Source: Planctomycetota bacterium (lineage in GTDB: Bacteria > Planctomycetota > UBA1135 > GCA-002686595). From it: DNA of 64,000 bases. This document shows positions 44,364-54,064 of this stretch, piece by piece. Within the stretch, counting starts at the first letter, position 1. Each line of letters begins with the position of its first letter. The stretch spans positions 124,001-188,000 of the forward strand of contig JADJQU010000006.1 of NCBI GenBank assembly GCA_016712565.1, given 5' to 3'. The notes below the pieces were generated by a model. The model worked only from the letters and a program-made list of their open reading frames with translations. It was not told where the DNA came from and did not search any database. The translations under genes and the position numbers were made by a program.

Positions 44364-45391
44364 TGGGTGCCAAACTGCCTGACTTCGCCGGACTCAGGGT
44401 CGCCGTGGCGGGCGACGTGATCTGCGATCGCTACCTGGTGTGCGAGCCCAAGGCTCTCTCCCGGGAGGCTCCGGTCATGGTGCTGCGACACGCGGAAGAG
44501 CGCGTGCGCGCCGGGGGCGCGGGCAACGTGGCGCGCAACCTCGCGGCCCTGGGGGCTTCCACGATGCTCTACGGCGTCGTGGGCCGGGACGCGGCGGGCC
44601 GCGACGTGCGCGTGGAGCTGGAGCGCGACCTGGTGGGCGTGGAGAACCTGCTCTCGGTGCCGGGCTGGACCACGCCCCAGAAATCGCGGGTCCTCGCCGC
44701 CGAGCCCCGTCGCAACGCCCAGCAGGTGCTGCGCATCGACCACGAGCCCGGCGTGCCCGCCCCCGAGGAGGTCCGCGCCGACGTGCGCGCCCGCCTGCGG
44801 GCCGCCCTGGCCAACGTCGATCTCCTGGTGCTCTCGGACTACAACTACGGATTCGTCGAGGCGGCCCTGGGCAAGCTGGCCCGGGAATTCGCCGCCGCGG
44901 GCAGGGTGGTGGTGCTCGACCCGCGCGAGCAACTCGCCGGGCTCGAGGGCCTGACCGCCCTGACCCCCAACGTGGATGAACTGGCGCGCTTCGCGCGCGT
45001 CGGCGCCGAGCGACTGACCCAGTCCCAAAGCCTCGAACTGGCGGCCCAGGCGGTCCTGGAGCAGAGCCGGGCCCGCTGGGTGCTCGTCACCCGCGGCAAC
45101 AACGGCATGGCGCTGTTCGGCGAGGATGTGCCCCCGGGCGGCTGGGCCATCGAGGCCTCCGGTTCGGGCAACGTGACCGACGTCACCGGGGCGGGGGACA
45201 CCGCCGCGGCGGTCTTCGCCCTGTGCCTGGCACGGGGGCTCGACGCGCCGCGGGCCATGGTGCTGGCCAATGCCGCCTCGGGCGTGGTGGTCATGGAGAC
45301 CGGGGCCGCGGTGTGCACGCCCCAGGCCCTGCGCGAGGCCCTGCAGTCCGCCCCGCACCTCGCGCCGCTCTCGGGCGGCGTGCGCTCGTGA
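44363..45391 (+). CDS. PfkB-type kinase, HldE domain I-like (HldA)
   Basis: 342 residues. Ribokinase-fold kinase with VAVAGDVICDRYLV, VRAGGAGNVARNLAALGAST and the catalytic NVTDVTGAGDTAAAVFALC. It resembles the first half of HldE, including LSDYNYGFVEAALG. Its GTGA overlap with the next gene, a HldE domain II homologue, gives a split version of the fused enzyme at 24511-25983. Substrate may be heptose 7-phosphate or another sugar. Confidence 0.87.
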   Translation: MGAKLPDFAGLRVAVAGDVICDRYLVCEPKALSREAPVMVLRHAEERVRAGGAGNVARNLAALGASTMLYGVVGRDAAGRDVRVELERDLVGVENLLSVPGWTTPQKSRVLAAEPRRNAQQVLRIDHEPGVPAPEEVRADVRARLRAALANVDLLVLSDYNYGFVEAALGKLAREFAAAGRVVVLDPREQLAGLEGLTALTPNVDELARFARVGAERLTQSQSLELAAQAVLEQSRARWVLVTRGNNGMALFGEDVPPGGWAIEASGSGNVTDVTGAGDTAAAVFALCLARGLDAPRAMVLANAASGVVVMETGAAVCTPQALREALQSAPHLAPLSGGVRS

Positions 45392-45885
45392 AGCCCAAGC
45401 TCTGGTCCCGGGAGGAACTGGCGCGCGAGCTGTCGACGCGCCGGGCCCGATCGGGTCTGCGGGTGGTGCTCGCCAACGGTTGCTTCGATCTGCTGCACGT
45501 GGGCCACGTGCGCTACCTGGAGGACGCCCGCTCCCGCGGCGATCTGCTGGTGGTGGCCCTGAACTCCGATGCCAGCGTGCGCGCCAACAAGGGCCCCGGG
45601 CGGCCCGTGATCCCCCTGGAGGAGCGGGCGGAAATCGTCGCCTCCCTGCGCGCCGTGGACTACGTGACCGCGTTCGACGAGGCCACCCTGGAGCTGACCC
45701 TGCGCGCCCTGCTGCCGGCGGTGCACGCCAAGGGCAGCGACTACGCGCCAGAGAACGTGCCCGAGGCCGCCGTGGACCGGGAACTCGGCATCGAGATCGC
45801 GATCTGCGGCGATCCCAAGCACCACTCGACCACGGAACTCCTCAGGGCGCGTCCGGAGGGCTTGCGGGAGCGAGCCCGCCCATGA
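45388..45885 (+). CDS. Nucleotidyltransferase, HldE domain II-like (HldC/RfaE2)
   Basis: 165 residues from a GTG overlapping the kinase gene. Core motif LANGCFDLLHVGHVRYLEDA (HxGH) and NSDASVRANKGPGRP, HAKGSDYAPE match ADP-heptose synthase domain II. It would activate a sugar 1-phosphate with a nucleotide. Together with the preceding kinase it supplies an NDP- or ADP-sugar. It overlaps the TauE-like exporter gene by four bases. Confidence 0.9.
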   Translation: MKPKLWSREELARELSTRRARSGLRVVLANGCFDLLHVGHVRYLEDARSRGDLLVVALNSDASVRANKGPGRPVIPLEERAEIVASLRAVDYVTAFDEATLELTLRALLPAVHAKGSDYAPENVPEAAVDRELGIEIAICGDPKHHSTTELLRARPEGLRERARP

Positions 45886-46694
45886 CGGCAGAGACGGCGC
45901 CGCGGCCCCTGAGGCTCTGGCACCTGGTCCTGTGGTTCGCCGCCGCCGCCGCGAGCACCATGTGCGGCATCGGGGGCGGCCTGTTCGCCGTGCCGATCCT
46001 GCACTTCCTGCTGGGCGTGCCGCTGAAGCAGGCCACGAGCACCTCGCTCGTGGCGGTCTTCGCCATGACCACGGCGGGGACGGTGGCGGAGCTGTGCTCC
46101 CCGGGCAACGCCGTGCATTGGCCCATCGTGGGCCTCTTGTCCGCGGGCGGGCTCCTGGGGGCCAGGCTGGGGCAGCTGGCCCTGGAGCGCATCTCGACCC
46201 GCGGTCTCACCTGGGTCTTCGCCGGGGCACTCCTCGCGGGTGGCGCGCGCGTGCTGTGGGCCGAGGACGCGCCCGCCGCTCCGGCCGCGCTGGGGATCAG
46301 CCTGGACCTGGGGCTCGGGGCCCTGGTGCTCGCGGCGGGCTTCGCCGGGGGCTTCGTGGCGCCGCTGCTCGGCATCGGCGGGGGACTGATCGTCGTGCCG
46401 GCGATCTACCTGGGCGTGCCCGGGGCGGGCTACCTGTGCGCGCGCGCCTCGTCGACCGCCATGGCCGCGGTCAATTCGGCCCAGCTCACCTGGTCCAACG
46501 TGCGCGCGGGACGGACCCACCGCGCGGTGATCCTGCCCTTCGCCCTGGTGGCGGTGCTGGGGGCCGTCACGGGCATCTTCCTCGTCCACAGACCGGGCTG
46601 GGCCGAGGGGGCCCGGTTGTCGATGGGGGGCCTGATGCTCGTGATCGGCCTGCAGTACGTCCGACGCGCCTTTCGGGCGCCGCCTCAGGCGTAG
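45882..46694 (+). CDS. TauE/SafE-family membrane exporter
   Basis: 270 residues and about eight helices in two repeats, each opening with a GIGGG loop (TMCGIGGGLFAVPIL, LGIGGGLIVVPAIY). The family moves sulfite, sulfoacetate and other anions. It is the fourth gene of a chain with overlapping starts and stops (radical SAM, kinase, nucleotidyltransferase), which is an unusual place for it. Its stop overlaps the convergent GDH gene by about ten bases. Confidence 0.88.
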   Translation: MTAETAPRPLRLWHLVLWFAAAAASTMCGIGGGLFAVPILHFLLGVPLKQATSTSLVAVFAMTTAGTVAELCSPGNAVHWPIVGLLSAGGLLGARLGQLALERISTRGLTWVFAGALLAGGARVLWAEDAPAAPAALGISLDLGLGALVLAAGFAGGFVAPLLGIGGGLIVVPAIYLGVPGAGYLCARASSTAMAAVNSAQLTWSNVRAGRTHRAVILPFALVAVLGAVTGIFLVHRPGWAEGARLSMGGLMLVIGLQYVRRAFRAPPQA

Positions 46695-47988
46695 AGGCCG
46701 CGCAGGCGGTGGGCCTTGGCCAGTCGCTCGACGGCCACCATGGCGGCCGCCAGGCGCAGCCGGACCTTGTGCTCGCCGGCGGAGCTCATCAGGGCCTGCC
46801 AGGCCTCGCGCATGAAGCGGCGCTGGTGCTGCTGCACGACGCCCAGGCTCCACTGCTCGCCGGTGCGGTTTTGGACCCACTCGAAGTAGTTGACGACGAT
46901 GCCGCCGGAGTTGGCCAGGATCGAGGGGATCACGGGGATGCCGCGGGCCTCCAGGATCCGGTCGGCCCGGGAACTCACCGCGCCGTTGGCGCCCTCCAGC
47001 ACGAGCCGGGCCTTGAGCTTCTCGGCGTTCTTCTGCGTGATCACGTTGCCCACGGCGCAGGGGGCCAGCAGCTCGCAATCCTGCAGCAGCAGGTCCTCGT
47101 TGGACATGCGGGTGAAATCGCCCTGGGCCTCGCGCAGGTTTCCGTGCCGCGCGCGGTGGGCCGAGAGCGCCGCCACGTCGAGCCCCTTGGGGTTGTAGAG
47201 CCCGCCGTAGAAGTCGGACAGGCCGACCACGCGCCAGTCGTCCTCGGCCAGTCCCGCGGCAAGGTTGCCGCCCACGGAGCCCGCGCCCTGGACGATGGCG
47301 CGCATGCCGCCGCGGTCACTGCCGATCTTGAACTCCTCGCGGGCCAGGGACAGCACCGTGCGCATGCCGCGGGCGATGGAGTCCAGGTGTCCGCGCGAGC
47401 CGCCGAGCACCGTGGGCTTGCCGAGCCCCACGGCGTTCGTCGTGTGGCGTTCGTGCATGGACACCACGTCCATCATCCAGGCCATCAACTGCTCGTCGGC
47501 GCTCTTGTCCGGCAGGAACACGTCGCGATCGGGGCCGATCACGTCCAGCAGGCTGGAGGTGTAGCGGCGCACCGCGGCCTCCAGCACGGCCACGGAGTGC
47601 TTGTCGCGGTCGAGCCGGATGCCGCCCGCCGCGCCCCCGAAGGGCACGCCCACCAGGGCGCACTTCCAGGTGGTCCAGCCCGCCAGGGCTCGCAGCTCGT
47701 CCACCCGCAGGTCGCCGGTGATGCGCAGGGGGCCCGCGTAGGGGCCCAGACCCATGTTGTGCTGCACGCGCCAGCCGTCGAGCACGCCCAGGGACCCGTC
47801 GCCCTGGCGCACGGGGATGGAGATGTTCACTTCGCGGTCGGGCTTGCGCAGGATCGCGTACAGGTCCCGTTCGATCAGCAGGCGTTCCGCCGCCTCGTCG
47901 AACAGCCCCATCATCGAGGCAAAGGGCGTTTCCTCGTCGAAGGAGGGCTGGCCGGAGAGAGGGGCGTCCTCGAAGGCGGCGGTCGGGC

Positions 47989-47992
<4 letters not shown>
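46685..47992 (-). CDS. Glutamate-dehydrogenase-like protein lacking active-site lysines
   Basis: 435 residues with the complete Glu/Leu/Phe/Val dehydrogenase fold: substrate domain 1-190, NAD-binding domain with VQGAGSVGGNLAAGL, and the C-terminal SGGIVVNYFEW. Two of the three lysines that hold substrate and perform catalysis are absent: GPYAGPLR (A86) stands where the neighbour has GPCKGG (K82), and PFGGAAGGIRLD (A122) replaces the PROSITE-signature PFGGGKGG lysine (K118). The WKCA lysine (K110) and the LPDKS aspartate are kept. This strongly suggests loss of dehydrogenase activity and a regulatory or structural role. It overlaps the active paralogue by ATGA. Confidence 0.93.
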
Positions 47993-49275
<1,283 letters not shown>

Positions 49276-49604
49276 GGCGAGGTCGGCTGCTCCGGGCCGG
49301 ACGAAGGTCCTGCCGGGCGCCGGGTTGCGATGGGGCGAAGGTGGGGGTTGCGGCGCCGCTCGCGCGGCACTGGGCGGCCCGCGCCAAAGGTGCGGGGGGT
49401 AAACATTGGATCGGGGGCTCGTCCATTGGGGAACACCCCGGCGGGTTTTTGGCACGGATCGGCCGGTCGGCGGCGACCCCCGCGCGGGGTCGACTCGGGC
49501 CGGCGTCAATGTAAAGCATTGTACAGTAATCATTTGTGATCGCGGCGGACCCCACGGGATCCAGCTTGCGCCCGGCCCGCATCGGAGGAGGATCTGCACA
49601 GCCC
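49276..49604. promoter_or_regulatory. Divergent control region between GDH and LPS-kinase genes
   Basis: About 330 bases holding the only clearly AT-rich island of this part (49507-49540). It contains two small dyads: CAATG-5-CATTG at 49507-49521 and ATCA-4-TGAT at 49529-49540. Promoters for both divergent transcripts and a dimeric regulator site are plausible. No RNA gene seen. Confidence 0.45.
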
Positions 49605-50486
49605 ATGCCCGACATCGCCGCCCCTTCCATCCGCGGAGGCACCGCGCCAGGTGCCGCGACTCCCTCGGGGGTGGCGGTGGTGGGCCGCTGGGGGGACCCC
49701 ACGCGCGAGCCGGCGAGGTTCCTGGAGGGTGCCTTCGCGGCCTTGCCGGATCCCTGGTTCCGGCGCATGCCGGGCCGCGAGACCTTCGGCCTGGGACAGG
49801 ACCTGGTGGTCAAGCGCTTCCGCGGCGACAGCTGGCGCGAGTGGTGGCACGAGTGGACGCGGGCCGGCCGCCGTCGCTCGCCCGCGCGGCGCGAGTTCGA
49901 GAACCTGGCCGCCCTGCGGGAACTGGGCCTGGAAGTTCCCGCGCCGCTCGCCTGGGCGGAGGAGGCCGCCGCCTGCGCACCGCCCTTCGGCGCGGAAGAG
50001 TCCGGCGGTCGCAGCGCGCTGGTCATGGAACGTCTCGCCCATGACGAGCACCTGCGCGCGCGACTTGCCCGCTCCGCGCCCGGCGAGTCCCGCGCCTGGC
50101 GCGAGCCCCTGGCGGAGATGGTGGCGCGTCTCCACGGCGGCGGTTGGTTCCATCGCGACCTCTACCTGCAGCACTGCATCGTGCTCGATCCCGCGCGGCG
50201 TCGACTGGGCCTGCTGGATTGCGGACGCGCGCGGAAGTCCCTCTCCGTCCCCCGGCGCTGGATCGTCAAGGACCTGGCGCAGCTGCTTCACTCGACGCCC
50301 TCCGCCGTGGGAGCGCGGGCGCGGCTTTCCTGGTTCGTGGCCTACGCTCGGCAGCGCGGACTTCCCCGCGGACCAGGGCGACGGGAGTTGTTGCTCGCGG
50401 TGGCGGCCAAGGCCCGGCGGCTCGCGGCCCACGCGCCGCGGCACGTGGACCCGCGCACGGCCGGCGCGGAGGATCCGCCGTCGTGA
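49605..50486 (+). CDS. Lipopolysaccharide core kinase (WaaP/KdkA-InaA family)
   Basis: 293 residues. A protein-kinase-like fold with an N-lobe Lys in DLVVKRFRGDSW, Glu in RREFENLAALRELG, catalytic WFHRDLYLQHCIVLD and GLLDCGRARKS in place of DFG, as in the Kdo/InaA-type kinases (PF06293). It phosphorylates LPS core sugars at the inner membrane. The ATG at 49605 is used although AGGAGG at 49585-49590 is 14 bases away; a GTG at 49536 lies inside the promoter island. GTGA overlap with the next gene. Confidence 0.88.
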   Translation: MPDIAAPSIRGGTAPGAATPSGVAVVGRWGDPTREPARFLEGAFAALPDPWFRRMPGRETFGLGQDLVVKRFRGDSWREWWHEWTRAGRRRSPARREFENLAALRELGLEVPAPLAWAEEAAACAPPFGAEESGGRSALVMERLAHDEHLRARLARSAPGESRAWREPLAEMVARLHGGGWFHRDLYLQHCIVLDPARRRLGLLDCGRARKSLSVPRRWIVKDLAQLLHSTPSAVGARARLSWFVAYARQRGLPRGPGRRELLLAVAAKARRLAAHAPRHVDPRTAGAEDPPS

Positions 50487-51544
50487 ACGAGCGCGCGATC
50501 CGACACCTGTACGTGCGCGCACCCAATTGGGTCGGCGACCTGGTCATGTCCACGCCGGTGCTCGAAGCCGCCGTGGCGGGCATCGACGCCGGCCGATTCG
50601 AGCGCGTCAGCATCGGCCTGCGCGGACACCTGCTGGGCGTGCTCGCCCAGGGCCGCTTGGAGCGCCACTGCGTGCCCCTCGGCCACGGCCCCAAGGGTGA
50701 GTCGGAGGCCGCGGCCCTCGGTCGTCTGCGACCCGACGCGGCGCTGCTGCTCTCCAATTCCTTCGGCGCGGCCTGGCGGGCCTTTCGTGCGGGCGTGCCC
50801 CTGCGTTTCGGCAGCGCGCTCTCCGGGCGGCGGGCGCTCTTGACCCACTCCGTGGTGCCGCCCACCTCGGACGGACGCCGGGCGCCGACGCCCACCGCCC
50901 ACTTGCTGCGCGACGTGGCCGGTCTGGCGGGCATCCTCGTGCCGGACCTGCACCCGCGGCTGGAGGTGTCTCGCGCCGCCCGCGAGGCGCTTTCGGCGCA
51001 ACTCTCGGAGCTGGGTCTGGGCCGCGGCGAAGCCTACGCGCTTTGCTGTCCGGGAGCGGCCTTTGGAGCGGCCAAGCTCTGGCCGCCCGAGCACTTCGCC
51101 CAGGTCCTCGATGGGGCCGCCGAGAGCTTCGGCTGGCGCGCCGTGGTGGCCGGCGGGCCCGGCGAGGAGGCGCTGATGGACCGGGTGGCGGAATGCACGC
51201 GCCACGGCGCGATTTCCCTGTCGCGCGTGCATCGGGACCTGGAGGGGCTCAAGGCCCTGGTGGCCGGAGCGAGCGTTTTGGTCGTGGGGGACTCCGGCCC
51301 GCGCTGGTACGCGGCGGCCTTCGACGTGCCCTGCGTGAGCGTCATGGGGCCCAATTTCCCGGAGCTGACGGCCAGTTCCCTGGAATTCGCCGAGGTGGTG
51401 CGCCTGGAGGGTCTGGAGTGCGCGCCGTGCCTGGAGCGCGTCTGCCCCCTGGGCCACCACCGCTGCATGCGGGAGCTCTCGCCCGAGCGCGTGGTCTCGG
51501 CCATGCGGCGCGTGCTGGCGCGGCGCGCCAGCGAGGGGCCGTGA
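50483..51544 (+). CDS. GT9 heptosyltransferase family protein (first of two)
   Basis: 353 residues. GT9 hallmarks are RAPNWVGDLVMSTPVLEA at the start, CCPGAAFGAAKLWPPEHFA, AGGPGEEALMDRVAE and VVGDSGPRWYAAAFDVP where the nucleotide sugar binds. It transfers heptose from ADP-heptose to LPS core. The start is a GTG overlapping the kinase stop and its own stop is overlapped by the next GTG, so the three genes are coupled. Confidence 0.92.
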   Translation: MNERAIRHLYVRAPNWVGDLVMSTPVLEAAVAGIDAGRFERVSIGLRGHLLGVLAQGRLERHCVPLGHGPKGESEAAALGRLRPDAALLLSNSFGAAWRAFRAGVPLRFGSALSGRRALLTHSVVPPTSDGRRAPTPTAHLLRDVAGLAGILVPDLHPRLEVSRAAREALSAQLSELGLGRGEAYALCCPGAAFGAAKLWPPEHFAQVLDGAAESFGWRAVVAGGPGEEALMDRVAECTRHGAISLSRVHRDLEGLKALVAGASVLVVGDSGPRWYAAAFDVPCVSVMGPNFPELTASSLEFAEVVRLEGLECAPCLERVCPLGHHRCMRELSPERVVSAMRRVLARRASEGP

Positions 51545-52635
51545 GTTCCGCCCGGGAGGAATTCGCCGCCGCGGCCCCGCCGCGCCGGGGCCCCAGGCCG
51601 CGGCTCCTGGTGCGCGTGCCCAACTGGCTCGGCGATCTGCTGATGGCCGAGCCCGTGCTGCGGGCCGCCGACGAAGCGGGCGGCGCGACGCTGGTGGGGG
51701 ATCCGCGGATCCTGGGGGTCTTCGACGGCGCCCTGGCCAATTGCGAGCGCCTGTACAGCGACGACCCGCGCCTGTGGCGCGGCCACGACGCGGCCTTGCT
51801 GCTCACCGGTTCGTTCCGCACGGCGCTCACGGCCCTGCGGGCGGGAATCCCGCTGCGCGCGGGCCAGGCCCGCGACGCCCGGGGCCTGCTCTTGACCCAT
51901 TCCCTCGCGCCCGCCCGCGAGCGGGGCCGCACGCCCCTGGGGCTGGGAGTTCACGGCCGCGGCAGGCGCTGGCTGCCGCGTCCCTTCGGCTCCGTCTGCG
52001 TGGAGCTCGCCGCCCTGGTGGGGCTCGCGGTGCGCGAACGCCGTCCGCGGTTGATGCCCGACTGGGCCGCCAGCGAGCATGTGCGCCGCCGCCTGGAGGC
52101 CGTGGGCATCGCCCCGGGATCCAATTTCATGGTGGCCAACGTCGGCAGCCGTCCGGGCTCCGCCAAGGGCGCGCCCACGGAACTCTGGTCGTCCATGCTC
52201 GCCGCCCTGGCGCTGCGAACGGATCTGCCCTGCGTGCTGGTCTCGGGCCCCGGCGAGGAGGCCCTCGAAGCCCAGATCCATGCCGCCGCTCCGCGCCGGA
52301 ATTCCCGGGCGGTCTCCCTGCCGCAGCCTGCCCTGGGATTGTGCGAGCTGGCCGCCCTGTTCTCCCAGGCGCGGGTCGTGGTCACCGCCGACAACGGTCC
52401 GCGCCACCTGGCCGTGGCCGTGGGCACGCCGGTGGTCGCGATCCTCGGGCCCACGGACCCGCGGCACACGGCGGACCACCTGGAGCACACGCGTCTGGTG
52501 CGCTCCCCCGTGCCCTGCGGCCCCTGCCACCTGGAGGTCTGCCCCCTCTCGGGCCCGGCCCACAAGTCGTGCTTCACGCGCATCGACCCCGATGAAGTGG
52601 TGCGCGCTGTGCTCGAACTGGCGCACGCCCTGTAA
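51541..52635 (+). CDS. GT9 heptosyltransferase family protein (second of two)
   Basis: 364 residues from a GTG overlapping the previous stop. RVPNWLGDLLMAEPVLRAAD, GSRPGSAKGAPTELW, VSGPGEEALEAQIH and TADNGPRHLAVAVGTPV are the GT9 landmarks; Cys-rich end CGPCHLEVCPL is common in HepI/HepII-type enzymes. Two successive heptosyltransferases match a HepI-HepII core. Which one acts first cannot be read. Confidence 0.92.
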   Translation: MSSAREEFAAAAPPRRGPRPRLLVRVPNWLGDLLMAEPVLRAADEAGGATLVGDPRILGVFDGALANCERLYSDDPRLWRGHDAALLLTGSFRTALTALRAGIPLRAGQARDARGLLLTHSLAPARERGRTPLGLGVHGRGRRWLPRPFGSVCVELAALVGLAVRERRPRLMPDWAASEHVRRRLEAVGIAPGSNFMVANVGSRPGSAKGAPTELWSSMLAALALRTDLPCVLVSGPGEEALEAQIHAAAPRRNSRAVSLPQPALGLCELAALFSQARVVVTADNGPRHLAVAVGTPVVAILGPTDPRHTADHLEHTRLVRSPVPCGPCHLEVCPLSGPAHKSCFTRIDPDEVVRAVLELAHAL

Positions 52636-52646
52636 GCTCCCAGGCC

Positions 52647-53483
52647 ATGCCCCAAGCCCCCTACCTGGCCGACTTCCCCAGCGACATTCCCGACCAGCCC
52701 GAGCTCGTCAGCTGCGAGCGCGTGGGGGCGGACAGTCCCGTGGTGGTGCTGACGATTCAGCGCCCCGAGGTCATGAACTGTCTCTCCTTCCCCACGCTGC
52801 GGCGGTTGCGCGCCCTGTGCCACGAGCTGGCCCAGGACACCGCGGTGCGCGCCGTGGTGATCACCGGCGCGGGCGACAAGGCCTTCTGCGCGGGAGCCGA
52901 CCTCAAGGAGCGCAGGACCATGCCCATGGACCTGGTGCCGCGCTTCGTGCTCAACATCCGCCGCACCATGGACGACTTCGCCCAGCTGCCGATGCCGACC
53001 CTCGCGGCGATCAACGGCGTGGCCTTTGGCGGCGGCACCGAACTCCTGTTGGCCGCCGACCTGCGCCTCGCGGCGCCCCACGCCCAGTTGGGCCTCACGG
53101 AAACCTCCCTGGCGATCATCCCGGGGGCGGGCGGGACCCAGCGTCTGCCGCGCCTGATCGGCCGCGCGCGGGCCAAGGACCTGATCCTCACGGCCAGGCG
53201 CGTGGGAGCGGAGGAGGCGGAGCGCATGGGCCTCGTCAATCGCATCGCCCCCGCGGGTGGGCTGATGGCCGCGGCCATGGAACTGGCCCGGCAGATCGCG
53301 GACAACGGACCGGTGGCCGTCCGGGCGGCCAAGGCGGCCATGGACCAGGGCTGCGAGCAACCCCTCGAGCAGGGCCTGGAGACGGAAGCACGCTGCTACG
53401 AGCGCGTGTTGCCCACCCAGGACCGCCTGGAGGCCCTCGCCGCCTTCGCCGAGAAGCGCAAGCCGCGCTTCCAGGGGCATTAG
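52647..53483 (+). CDS. Enoyl-CoA hydratase/isomerase (methylglutaconyl-CoA hydratase-like)
   Basis: 278 residues, crotonase fold. The CoA/oxyanion-hole parts are AFCAGADLKER and NGVAFGGGTELLLAADLR; the second acidic residue is in GLTETSLAIIPGAGGTQRLP. The latter text resembles AUH/LiuC hydratases of leucine degradation more than FadB-type enzymes. It is 11 bases downstream of the heptosyltransferase on the same strand, though with no evident pathway link. Confidence 0.9.
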   Translation: MPQAPYLADFPSDIPDQPELVSCERVGADSPVVVLTIQRPEVMNCLSFPTLRRLRALCHELAQDTAVRAVVITGAGDKAFCAGADLKERRTMPMDLVPRFVLNIRRTMDDFAQLPMPTLAAINGVAFGGGTELLLAADLRLAAPHAQLGLTETSLAIIPGAGGTQRLPRLIGRARAKDLILTARRVGAEEAERMGLVNRIAPAGGLMAAAMELARQIADNGPVAVRAAKAAMDQGCEQPLEQGLETEARCYERVLPTQDRLEALAAFAEKRKPRFQGH

Positions 53484-53492
53484 CGGAGGCCC

Positions 53493-53921
53493 CTAGCTCC
53501 CGTAGTACTCGTCGGTCTCGCGGGCGATGCGCTCGACCTCCGCCGCCTCGACCAGGGGCCCCTTGTCGATTCCCGGGCAGCAGTCGCGCACCGGTCCGGT
53601 CCAGACGGATCGCTCCAGGTTCTCGCTCCAGAACGGCCAGGTGGCGCACTGCTTGGGGCGCACCGGGTAGATGCGGCAGCGGTTCTCGTCGTCCAGGAAG
53701 GCGCAGGCGGGCTGGTCCATGCGGAGCACGACCCAGCCCTCGTCCGTGGTGCAGTGGCGTTCGATGAACTCCGCCCGGGAGAGGCCCAGGTGGCGGGGGA
53801 TCGCCCGCAGGTCCTGCTCGGTCAGGTACACGTAGGCATACTCCCCGTGGTTCCGGCAGCAGTTGCCGCACTGGGTGCACTGAAACCGTAAACCTTTGTG
53901 GTACCAGGGTTTCTGGCTCAT
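53493..53921 (-). CDS. YkgJ-family cysteine cluster protein
   Basis: 142 residues with CTQCGNCCRNHG near the start, CAFLDDENRCRIYPVRPKQC in the middle and DCCPGI toward the end, the YkgJ (PF03692) arrangement thought to hold zinc or an Fe-S cluster. Function in the family is poorly defined. Convergent with the hydratase gene and divergent from the sigma54 activator. Confidence 0.9.
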   Translation of the reverse strand: MSQKPWYHKGLRFQCTQCGNCCRNHGEYAYVYLTEQDLRAIPRHLGLSRAEFIERHCTTDEGWVVLRMDQPACAFLDDENRCRIYPVRPKQCATWPFWSENLERSVWTGPVRDCCPGIDKGPLVEAAEVERIARETDEYYGS

Positions 53922-54064
53922 GGGGGCCTCGTCCGCGCGGCCGTGGGGGGTAAGGCGGCGGCAAGTGTGCGGTTACCGAACACCCCAAGGTCGACTAGGC
54001 TCGCTGCTGTGCGATATCGCGCACTTCGCGTCCCCCAGGGCTCCAGCAGGTCCCACCCTAGCGC

